This document shows, in pieces, positions 1 through 6,298 of a stretch of 9,623 nt of DNA. The notes below the pieces were generated by a model. That model searched no databases, was not told where the DNA came from, and saw nothing but the letters and a program-made list of their open reading frames with translations. Made by a program: the position numbers and the translations under genes. How positions within the stretch are numbered: position 1 is the stretch's first letter; each line of letters begins with the position of its first letter. The DNA is from Opitutaceae bacterium (GTDB lineage: Bacteria; Verrucomicrobiota; Verrucomicrobiia; Opitutales; Opitutaceae), in NCBI GenBank assembly GCA_031254955.1, contig JAIRTK010000097.1, forward strand, positions 1-9,623, in the 5' to 3' direction.

Positions 1-32
1 CCCGAAGACACCAGCGAGGATATCCGCGCGCG

Positions 33-2225
33 TTATTCCTCCGTCATATGCAACACGGCGCTTTCCTGCGGGCGGGGGATGGAGAGGTTGACGCCGACTT
101 TCATCAAATAGTCGCCCGTGAAAGTTTTTTTGTTTCCAGAGAAAACACTTTTTCCCGTCTTCATGTTCAGTTCGGAAACCGTGTAGGTTTTCGCGGGATC
201 GAGGCCCTTTAATTTCACGTCGAAAGTGAATCCGCGCGCGTGAAAATGATACAGGTTGTAGGCGAAGAGCACCGCCTGTTTTTTGTCCTTGGAAACATAG
301 GCCAGCGCGGCGCGCCCGCTTTCATCATAAGGCGAGCGCAGCCGGTATAAATCGCCGTGCTGCACGACGGGGCGGATGCGTTTGTAATTGTGTATCGCAT
401 TCCGGGCAAACTCCAGTTCCGCGCCGGCAATGTCCTTGGGCTGCAACTCCATGCCGAGGCGTCCCGACATGGCGACATCGAAGCGGAATTTCAGCGGGAT
501 CATCATCCCGGTCTGGTGGTTGGGGCTGGCCGACACGTGCGACGCCGTGGCGATCGCCGGGTAAATCATATTGGTGCCGTATTGTATAAGCACGCGATCC
601 ACGGCGTTGGTGTTGTCGCTCGCCCAGAATTCGTCGTGGTATTTCAGCGCGCCATAGTCCAGGCGCGCGCCGCCGGAGGAGCAGAGCTGGATGGTGATGT
701 CCGGGTGCTTGGCGCGGATGCGTTCATACACGCTGTATAAACCTTTCACGTAATCCTGCCAGAAATGCGTCTGTCTGTCCGCCGGCAGATATTCCGAGCC
801 GACGCTCCACACGGGGCGGTTGGCGTCCCATTTTATATAAGTGATGTTGGGCGAGAGCGCGACGGTGTCGTCAAACACCTTCTCCACGAAGTCCTGCACG
901 GCGGGGTTGGTCATGTCGAGCACCCACTGCTGGCGTCGTTGCGGGATTTCGCGTCCGGGGCTTTTCACCACCCACTCGGGATGTTTTTCGGCCAGTTCGC
1001 TTTTGGGGTTGACCATTTCCGGCTCGATCCAGATGCCGAAGCGGAGGCCCTTGGCGACCGCGTAGTCGGCGAGGTGGCCGATGCCGCGCGGGAGTTTTTT
1101 GCGGTTCACCTGCCAGTCGCCCAGCCCGGCCTTGGCATCGTCGCGGGGGTATTTGTTGCCGAACCAGCCGTCGTCGAGCACAAACATCTCGATGCCCAGC
1201 GCGGCGGCGGCGTCCATCATGTCGGTGAGGGTTTTTTCATCAAAGGTGAAGTAGGCGCCTTCCCAACTGTTGAGCAGCACGGAGCGCGGTTCGCCGCCGT
1301 GGGCGAGCGCGTAGCGGCGGCTCCAGTCGTGGAGGTTGCGGGACGCCTGCCCGCGGCCTTGCGCGCTGTAGGTCAGCACCATCTCGGGTGTTTCCAGCGT
1401 CTCGCCGGGGTTTAATATACGGGCGGAGGCAAAGGGGTTCATGCCGGCGGTGATGTGCAGCGTTTCCCATTCGTCCGGCGCGAACGACAGTTTATAATTG
1501 CCCGACCACGCGAGCGCGCCGGCATAGACTTCGCCGGCCTCCTCGTCCGCCGGGTGGTCGAGGGCGAGCATGAAGGATGGGTTGTCGGACATGGTTGTCT
1601 GCACGCCTTTTCTATATTCTTCTATAATCTTTCCGCCCGGCGTTAGCTTTTCCTCGGTCACGCGCATTTCGCGTCCCCACGCGCCGTGAAAATGCGTCAG
1701 ATAATACGCGCCGGCCTGGAGCGGCAGGCAGGCGGAGGCGATGGCCTCGACCCGCACCGGCGCCTTTTCCCGATGGGAAAGGACGACGCGCTGGGTGATG
1801 ACGTTCTCCGCCTTGTGCGCCGTGAAGCGGAGGTCAACGGCCAGCGGATGGAGTTTGTCTTTCAGATGGACGACGGTCTCCTCGCGGTTGTCGTCGAGCG
1901 CCCGGCGCTCATGGCCCGCGTAAACCAGCTCGGTGGTCAGCGCGCCGTCCGCGTGGACCACGCTCAGCGCGAGGTTCGCGTGGTTGGTGCCGCCAAAGGC
2001 GGGGTAGGCTTCGTTGGACTCCCGGTATCCTTTATATAAAAGCGCGCGCGCGTCGCCCGTCCTGCCGCCGTAGTGGCGGAACACCAGCGGCGCGTCCGGC
2101 TTGGCCACGAGGACCAGCGCCGAGCCGGCGGTGGTGATTTCCAGAATTTCAGCATTCCGCCCGTGCAGCGTCGCGGCGAGGCAGGACAGCGACAGGAGGC
2201 GGAGAAGGAGGGGAATCCTGATCAT
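33..2225 (-). CDS. GH36 alpha-galactosidase, probably exported
   Basis: Retaining alpha-galactosidase that removes terminal alpha-linked galactose from melibiose/raffinose-type sugars or other galactosides. Numbering from the ATG at 2225 gives 730 aa, the usual size for GH36. The N-terminal half is the beta-rich domain. The TIM barrel begins near LNSWEGAYF (318-326), followed by VLDDGWFG (349-356) and GIWIEPEMV (397-405). The nucleophile is D467 in IKWDANRP, and the acid/base is D537 in FWASDN, 70 residues later as in characterised GH36 enzymes. CSSGGARLD (515-523) is the conserved substrate-binding loop. Residues 1-22 (MIRIPLLLRLLSLSCLAATL...) look like a signal peptide, so a periplasmic or secreted enzyme is inferred. 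I chose the ATG because a C/T-rich tract ending in CCC precedes it, as at the other genes here. An in-frame TTG at 2261 has a better Shine-Dalgarno and would add 12 residues. Stop TAA is at 33-35. The family is certain; the substrate is not. Confidence 0.95.
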   Translation of the reverse strand: MIRIPLLLRLLSLSCLAATLHGRNAEILEITTAGSALVLVAKPDAPLVFRHYGGRTGDARALLYKGYRESNEAYPAFGGTNHANLALSVVHADGALTTELVYAGHERRALDDNREETVVHLKDKLHPLAVDLRFTAHKAENVITQRVVLSHREKAPVRVEAIASACLPLQAGAYYLTHFHGAWGREMRVTEEKLTPGGKIIEEYRKGVQTTMSDNPSFMLALDHPADEEAGEVYAGALAWSGNYKLSFAPDEWETLHITAGMNPFASARILNPGETLETPEMVLTYSAQGRGQASRNLHDWSRRYALAHGGEPRSVLLNSWEGAYFTFDEKTLTDMMDAAAALGIEMFVLDDGWFGNKYPRDDAKAGLGDWQVNRKKLPRGIGHLADYAVAKGLRFGIWIEPEMVNPKSELAEKHPEWVVKSPGREIPQRRQQWVLDMTNPAVQDFVEKVFDDTVALSPNITYIKWDANRPVWSVGSEYLPADRQTHFWQDYVKGLYSVYERIRAKHPDITIQLCSSGGARLDYGALKYHDEFWASDNTNAVDRVLIQYGTNMIYPAIATASHVSASPNHQTGMMIPLKFRFDVAMSGRLGMELQPKDIAGAELEFARNAIHNYKRIRPVVQHGDLYRLRSPYDESGRAALAYVSKDKKQAVLFAYNLYHFHARGFTFDVKLKGLDPAKTYTVSELNMKTGKSVFSGNKKTFTGDYLMKVGVNLSIPRPQESAVLHMTEE

Positions 2226-2451
2226 GGGAACGACAAGAAAGGCGGGGGCGGAAATTGCCAAGGCAAACCCTCCCGCTTCCGCGAATAATTATTTAGTATT
2301 TTAATCTGAATTCATCTAGACAATCCCCGCGCCCCTTGGGATTAGTTGGGCATGGAGTTTTGACCACGGGTGCCCGATCTCGCTTGAAATTTAATAAATC
2401 GAAAACCAGCCGCCGCAACGCACACCGCCTCGATCCGAGGCCGCCACTCCC
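2226..2451. promoter_or_regulatory. divergent intergenic region, probable promoters and operators
   Basis: Gap between the minus-strand alpha-galactosidase and the plus-strand regulator, so both promoters must lie here. The AT-rich part 2284-2323 contrasts with the GC-rich flanks. It contains the palindromes AATAATTATT (2284-2293) and TGAATTCA (2307-2314), and reading leftward a TTGTCT (2318-2323) that could be a -35 box. On the plus strand TTGACC (2360-2365) could be a -35 box for the regulator, but no good -10 sits at 16-18 nt. SorC-type regulators commonly bind next to their own gene, so autoregulation and control of the alpha-galactosidase are both possible. Individual boxes are weak. Confidence 0.5.
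2259..2274 (-). promoter_or_regulatory. alternative TTG start with Shine-Dalgarno for the alpha-galactosidase
   Basis: On the minus strand, GGGAGGG (2268-2274) lies 6 nt before a TTG codon (2259-2261) that is in frame with the GH36 gene. It is the only clear Shine-Dalgarno-like site in front of any gene in the window. Starting here puts MAISAPAFLVVP in front of the signal peptide, lengthening its hydrophobic part. It may be used as an alternative start or be chance purine content. Confidence 0.35.
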
Positions 2452-3435
2452 ATGCAAGACCTTTATTCAGACCGCCTGCTGCACCTCGCCGCCCATCTTT
2501 ATTACATCAACGGAATGAAGCAGGCCCAGCTGGGGAAATATCTGAAGATTTCCCAGGCCAAGGTGAGCCGCCTCCTCTCCATGGCGCAGGAGCGCGGCAT
2601 CGTGCGCATCATCGTCGCCGATTTCGATCCCCGTGACCGCGAGCTGGAGGCGAGGCTGCGGACCCAGCTCGGTCTCGCCACCGCGGTGGTCATCAAGGCC
2701 CCGCAGGAGCTTTCGCCGGAGGAATTGCGCAAGGTCCTCGGCAGGTTCGCCGCCGGGGAGATTCAATCCATGATCAGGTCCAAGGATGTCATCGCCATCG
2801 GCAGCGGGCGCAATGTCCGGGAACTGGTCCGCAACTTCTCCCTGTCAACCAACAAACGCATCACCGTCGTCCAGTCCGTCGGGAATGTGGACGCCAGCGT
2901 GCATGATTTTGACGCGCAGGAAATCGGGCGCGTCTTTTCGCAGCGGCTCGGCGGCGATTTTCTCACCCTGAACATGCCGGCCTTTGTGCCCGCGAAAAAG
3001 ATACGCGACGCGCTTTTCGCCATCGACCAGTTCCGCGTGGTCAACTCTTACCTCGACCAGGCCCGCCTCGCCCTGGTCGGCGTCGGCACGCTCGACAACT
3101 CGGTGTTCATCGAGCGCAGCATGCTCAAGGCAAAAGACATCGCCGGGCTGAAGTCCGCCGGCGCCGTCGGCGAAATCGGGGGGCGGTTCTACGACGCCTC
3201 CGGGCGGGAGTGCGACACCTGCTGGCGGGACCAGGTGCTGAGCATCGAACTCAACCGGCTGGCCGCGATTCCGCAGGTCATCGGCGTGATTTCCGGCACC
3301 GACCGCTCCACCTCCATCCTGGCCGCCATCGCCGGCGGTTTTCTCAAAGGCCTGGTCATCGACGAAACCGGCGCGCGCGCCCTGCTCGAAGCCGCCACGC
3401 GGCCCACGACGGCCAAAACCAAAGGCAAAAAATGA
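2452..3435 (+). CDS. SorC/DeoR-type sugar-binding transcriptional regulator
   Basis: Cytoplasmic DNA-binding regulator of 327 aa, the normal length for the SorC family. Residues 6-58 carry the N-terminal winged-helix/HTH domain: LYYINGMKQAQLGKYLKIS, then a recognition helix around QAKVSRLLSMAQERGIVRI. Residues 60-315 match the SorC sugar-binding domain, with VIAIGSGRNVREL (113-125), VVQSVGNVDA (139-148), LVGVGTLDNS (208-217), GEIGGRFYD (240-248) and VIGVISGTDRS (276-286). The fold is related to sugar-phosphate isomerases, and members usually respond to a phosphorylated sugar or triose, which suits its place ahead of a glycerol-3-phosphate cassette. The C-terminus ends in a Lys-rich tail. The start ATG is preceded by CACTCCC and no Shine-Dalgarno. 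Its ligand and operators are inferred; it could instead serve the divergent alpha-galactosidase gene. Confidence 0.93.
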   Translation: MQDLYSDRLLHLAAHLYYINGMKQAQLGKYLKISQAKVSRLLSMAQERGIVRIIVADFDPRDRELEARLRTQLGLATAVVIKAPQELSPEELRKVLGRFAAGEIQSMIRSKDVIAIGSGRNVRELVRNFSLSTNKRITVVQSVGNVDASVHDFDAQEIGRVFSQRLGGDFLTLNMPAFVPAKKIRDALFAIDQFRVVNSYLDQARLALVGVGTLDNSVFIERSMLKAKDIAGLKSAGAVGEIGGRFYDASGRECDTCWRDQVLSIELNRLAAIPQVIGVISGTDRSTSILAAIAGGFLKGLVIDETGARALLEAATRPTTAKTKGKK

Positions 3436-3515
3436 ATCGCCATTTTGAACCACGGGAAACGGAAGACGCCGGATTCCGGGCGAAACGACATGCCCGCCAA
3501 ACCGTGGACGTGTTC

Positions 3516-3560
3516 GCCAGCCCTGTTTTCACCGTGATGCCAAATCCAAAACACGCTGGC
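3516..3560 (+). terminator. hairpin downstream of the regulator, possible terminator or attenuator
   Basis: GCCAGC (3516-3521) pairs with GCTGGC (3555-3560), and TGTTTT (3524-3529) pairs with AAAACA (3548-3553). This leaves a small 2x1 internal loop and an 18-nt apical loop. It lies 80 nt after the regulator stop. No T-run follows, so an intrinsic terminator is doubtful; it may be an mRNA-stabilising or regulatory structure. Confidence 0.3.
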
Positions 3561-3574
3561 ACATGTCCGAAGGC

Positions 3575-3600
3575 GGCAGGGAGGCCTCGCCGCAGCCTCC
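3575..3600. repeat. relic of the GGTAGGGAGGCCTC element
   Basis: This 26-bp stretch matches 7925-7950 at 22 of 26 positions, around the shared core AGGGAGGCCTC. AATATCATA also recurs shortly downstream of both copies (3655-3663 and 7975-7983). It appears to be a degraded or partial copy of the dispersed element described at 7925-8030. Confidence 0.45.
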
Positions 3601-3674
3601 TTACCCGCTCCGCATACCCTCCGCCACGGCCAAACCGGGTTTCCGAACACGTCTAATATCATAAAAGGCCTCCC

Positions 3675-3737
3675 CTTCATTTCCAGCATTCCCAGCGTTC
3701 CCAACATTTCCAGCGTTTCCGCATTCCCTTCGTTTCC
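3675..3737. repeat. 9-bp tandem repeat, seven degenerate units
   Basis: Units read CTTCATTTC, CAGCATTCC, CAGCGTTCC, CAACATTTC, CAGCGTTTC, CGCATTCCC and TTCGTTTCC, with consensus near CAGCRTTYC. The array ends 27 nt before the transporter start. Because the period is a multiple of three it keeps spurious reading frames open on both strands. Confidence 0.8.
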
Positions 3738-3764
3738 TTCCGTCCAATCCTCCGCGACCTCCTC

Positions 3765-5180
3765 ATGCCATCCGACACCGAAAGAAAATTCCGCCACTGG
3801 CAGACGCGCACCATCCTCGCCACGATGGTGGGCTACGCGCTGTTTTATTTCGTGCGGAAAAACTTCAGCATGGCCATGCCCGGCATGGAGCAGGACCTGG
3901 GCATCTCCAAGACGGTTCTCGGCGCGTTTCTCACCGCCAACGGCCTCATTTACGGCTTCTCCCGGTTTCTCAACGGCCTTGTCGCCGACCGCTTCAATGC
4001 CCGCGTCCACATGAGCGTCGGGCTGGTGCTTTGCGCCGCGTCCAACGCCCTTTTCGGTTTCATGCCGGAGCTTGTCGCCTTTTTCGGGATTTCCCGGACG
4101 ATGGGCAATTTCACCGCGATTCTCGCGCTTTTCATGGGCGTGGCGTGGCTGGTCAACGGCTTCCTCCAAGGCAGCGGATTTCCGCCCTGCGCGCGGTTGC
4201 TCACGCATTGGATACCGCCCAAGGAGCTGGCGACCAAGATGTCGGTCTGGAACACCTCGCACTCCATCGGCGCGGGGCTGGTGGTCATTCTGTGCGGCTA
4301 CATCATGGCGCACCTCGGCTCTGGCGACCTCGGCGAGAAAGGCCTGCGTATTGACGCGTGGCGCTGGTGTTTTTGGATACCCGCGGCCATCTCCGGAGCC
4401 GGCGCCGTGGTGCTTTACGCCACGCTCCGCGACACCCCGACCTCCGTCGGCCTGCCCGAACTGCCCGGCACGGAAATCAAACTGAGGCAGAAGCCGCAAA
4501 AAACGGAAAAAAGCGCCGAATACCGCGCCTTTCTTCGCGAAAAAGTCTTTTGCAACCCGCTCATCTGGATTTTGGCGACGGCAAACTTTTTTGTTTATGT
4601 GGTGCGCTTCTCAGTGCTCGACTGGGGGCCGGCGCTGTTGCAGCAATCCAAAGGCGTGACCATGACGAAAGCCGGCTGGCTTGTGGCGCTCTTTGAGATC
4701 GCGGGCATTGTCGGAATGCTCGCCTCCGGCTGGGTCACCGACCGCTGGCTCAAAGGCCGCGCGCACCGCACATGCGTGTTCTGCATGGCCGGGGCGACGC
4801 TGTGCGCGGTGGCGCTCTGGCTGATACCCGGCACCGCGCCGACGCCCGCGCTTTTCGCCGTCCTCTGCGCCACCGGCTTCTTCATCTACGGCCCGCAGGC
4901 GCTCGTCGGCATTGCCGCCGCCAACCAAGCCACGAAAAAAGCCGCCGCCACCGCCAACGGCGTCACCGGCATCTTCGGCTATGCCAGCACCGCCCTCTCC
5001 GGCATCGGCTTCGGCTACATCGCCGAGCACCACGGCTGGAACCTCGCCTACATCGTCATCATCGCCCTCTCCCTCGTCGGCGCCGGCGTCTTCGCCCTCA
5101 TGTGGCGCGCGCCCACGCACGGCTACGCCGAAACCACGGACAACCCCAAACCGGAAACCAAGGCCGGGGACGCCGGATAA
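3765..5180 (+). CDS. organophosphate:phosphate antiporter, MFS (GlpT/UhpT-like)
   Basis: Inner-membrane transporter of 471 aa with about twelve hydrophobic segments, in the OPA family of the MFS. These carriers take up glycerol-3-phosphate or hexose phosphates in exchange for inorganic phosphate. Diagnostic parts are GYALFYFVRKNFSMAMPGM (23-41) with R31, corresponding to GlpT Arg45; WNTSHSIGAG (162-171) with H166, at the place of GlpT His165; and ANFFVYVVRFSVLDWGP (273-289) with R281, corresponding to GlpT Arg269. YGPQALVGIAA (375-385) and the TKKAAATANG run also fit. LDWGP resembles GlpT while GPQALVG resembles UhpT/UhpC, so sequence alone does not fix the substrate; glpD downstream favours G3P. 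The cytoplasmic central loop (about 222-262) is charged and the C-terminal tail polar. The start ATG follows CCTCCTC with no Shine-Dalgarno. Confidence 0.92.
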   Translation: MPSDTERKFRHWQTRTILATMVGYALFYFVRKNFSMAMPGMEQDLGISKTVLGAFLTANGLIYGFSRFLNGLVADRFNARVHMSVGLVLCAASNALFGFMPELVAFFGISRTMGNFTAILALFMGVAWLVNGFLQGSGFPPCARLLTHWIPPKELATKMSVWNTSHSIGAGLVVILCGYIMAHLGSGDLGEKGLRIDAWRWCFWIPAAISGAGAVVLYATLRDTPTSVGLPELPGTEIKLRQKPQKTEKSAEYRAFLREKVFCNPLIWILATANFFVYVVRFSVLDWGPALLQQSKGVTMTKAGWLVALFEIAGIVGMLASGWVTDRWLKGRAHRTCVFCMAGATLCAVALWLIPGTAPTPALFAVLCATGFFIYGPQALVGIAAANQATKKAAATANGVTGIFGYASTALSGIGFGYIAEHHGWNLAYIVIIALSLVGAGVFALMWRAPTHGYAETTDNPKPETKAGDAG

Positions 5181-5241
5181 CAAAAACAAGCAACAAAGAA
5201 CAAACAACAAGGAGCCAAAACCCGCCACTCGCGCCGCACAC

Positions 5242-5311
5242 CGCTCACCATTCGCCGCTCACCATTCGCCATTCGCCACTCACCACTCGCCGCTCACCGC
5301 TCATCACTCAC
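5242..5311. repeat. 7-bp tandem repeat, ten contiguous units
   Basis: Ten heptamers in exact register: CGCTCAC, CATTCGC, CGCTCAC, CATTCGC, CATTCGC, CACTCAC, CACTCGC, CGCTCAC, CGCTCAT, CACTCAC. Consensus is CRYTCRY. The period is not a multiple of three, so this is not a coding repeat. Confidence 0.88.
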
Positions 5312-5369
5312 GCCGCCCGACACTCACCGCGCCCGCCCCCGCCGCGCCCCCGCGCCCGCCTCCCCGCTT

Positions 5370-5419
5370 CAACTTAAACATCCAACTCAAACATCCAACT
5401 TAACGCTCAACTCAAACCC
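5370..5419. repeat. 13-bp tandem repeat forming a G-poor leader
   Basis: Units CAACTTAAACATC, CAACTCAAACATC, CAACTTAACGCT and CAACTCAAACCC (13, 13, 12, 12 bp) lead directly to the phosphatase start. From 5370 to the base before the ATG there is a single G in 56 nt on the coding strand, so the RNA leader should be largely unstructured. Confidence 0.8.
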
Positions 5420-5425
5420 TCCTTC

Positions 5426-6286
5426 ATGCCCGCCGCCGCTTCAGCCGCCCTCGCCCGCGTCCGCCATGTCGTTCTCGACATGGACGGCACCATCTACAAA
5501 GGAGGCACGCTCTTCCCCTGGACCAAGCCCTTCCTCGCCCGCCTCGCCGCCCTCGGCATCGGCCACACCTTTCTCACCAACAACCCCTCCAAGTCCGCCG
5601 CCGAATATCTCGACAAACTCGCCCGCCTCGGCCTCCCCTCCTCCCCCGGCCACCTCTACACCTCCGCCCTCGCCGTCATTGACTGGCTCCGCGCCAGCCG
5701 CCCCGACCTGCGCCGCCTCTTCCTCCTCGGCCCCCCCGGCATGATCGCCGAGTTTGGCCGCGCCGGCTTCCAGTCCGCCGAGGATGACCCCGCCGACTCC
5801 CCCGACGCCGTCGTCGCCGGCTTCGACACCTCGCTCACCTACGCCCGCCTCTGCCGCGCCGCCTGGTGGGTGTCGCAAGGCCGCCCCTACCTCGCCACCA
5901 ACCCCGACTACGTTTGCCCCACCGACCAACCCACCGTGCTGGTCGATTGCGGCTCCATCTGCGCCGCCATCAAAGCCGCCACAGGCCGCGCCCCCGACCG
6001 CGTCTTCGGCAAACCCGACCCCTCCATGCTCGCCGGCATCCTCGCCCGCCACGGCCTCCAACCCCGCGAAGTCGCGATGGTCGGCGACCGCCTCTACACC
6101 GATGTCGCCATGGCCAAAAACGCCGGCTGCCTCGGCATCCTCGTCTTCTCCGGCGAAGCCACCCGCGCCGACGCCGACGCCGCCCCGCCCGCCCACCGCC
6201 CCGACCTCGTCTTTGAAAACCTCGCGACCCTCGGCGAATCCCTCGCCGCCGCGCGCCACGCCACGCCAGCCGCCAACCCCCATTGA
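5426..6286 (+). CDS. class IIA HAD phosphatase (NagD/phosphoglycolate phosphatase-like)
   Basis: Cytoplasmic Mg-dependent phosphatase, 286 aa, typical of the NagD/PGP/pNPPase group. Motif I is LDMDGTIY with nucleophile D18 and acid/base D20. Motif II is TNN (51-53), with Thr then Asn-Asn typical of class IIA. The large C2 cap lies at roughly 80-180. Motif III lysine is K196 in FGKPDPSM, and motif IV is GDRLYTD (220-226) with D221 and D226. Relatives hydrolyse phosphoglycolate, glycerol-3-phosphate, sugar phosphates or nucleotides. Placement between a G3P-type antiporter and glpD suggests glycerol phosphate or a side-product, but this is inference from context. It ends 12 nt before glpD, so the two are one transcript. 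The Met start follows CCCTCCTTC; the first eight residues (PAAASAAL) are a low-complexity extension. Codon use is strongly C-ending. Confidence 0.92.
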   Translation: MPAAASAALARVRHVVLDMDGTIYKGGTLFPWTKPFLARLAALGIGHTFLTNNPSKSAAEYLDKLARLGLPSSPGHLYTSALAVIDWLRASRPDLRRLFLLGPPGMIAEFGRAGFQSAEDDPADSPDAVVAGFDTSLTYARLCRAAWWVSQGRPYLATNPDYVCPTDQPTVLVDCGSICAAIKAATGRAPDRVFGKPDPSMLAGILARHGLQPREVAMVGDRLYTDVAMAKNAGCLGILVFSGEATRADADAAPPAHRPDLVFENLATLGESLAAARHATPAANPH

Positions 6287-6298
6287 CCCTCTTTTCCC
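6287..6298 (+). promoter_or_regulatory. all-pyrimidine translation-initiation spacer
   Basis: The entire spacer between the phosphatase stop and the glpD ATG is CCCTCTTTTCCC, with no purine and so no Shine-Dalgarno. Initiation may depend on translational coupling to the phosphatase or on ribosomal protein S1-type recognition of the pyrimidine tract. Confidence 0.5.

Larger units (their letters stand above)
3436..3764. other. 329-bp gap between regulator and transporter genes
   Basis: No credible coding sequence. It holds a hairpin (3516-3560), a short relic of the GGAGGCCTC element (3575-3600), an AT-rich spot (3652-3665) that includes TAATAT and could be a -10 box without a good -35, and a 9-bp tandem repeat (3675-3737) running up to the transporter start. 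From about 3670 the plus strand is poor in G. A separate promoter for the transporter in this gap is likely but not demonstrable by eye. Confidence 0.6.
5181..5425. other. 245-bp gap between transporter and phosphatase genes
   Basis: No gene seen. An A-rich start (5180-5220) is followed by a 7-bp tandem repeat, a C-rich stretch (5312-5365) and a 13-bp repeat that ends at the next start codon. No terminator hairpin is evident, so read-through from the transporter into the phosphatase and glpD is plausible. Confidence 0.6.

Noticed and set aside
3189..4499. 436-codon open frame on the minus strand
   Set aside because: It spans the regulator 3' end, the gap and half the transporter in antisense, is low-complexity, and is kept open partly by the 9-bp repeat.
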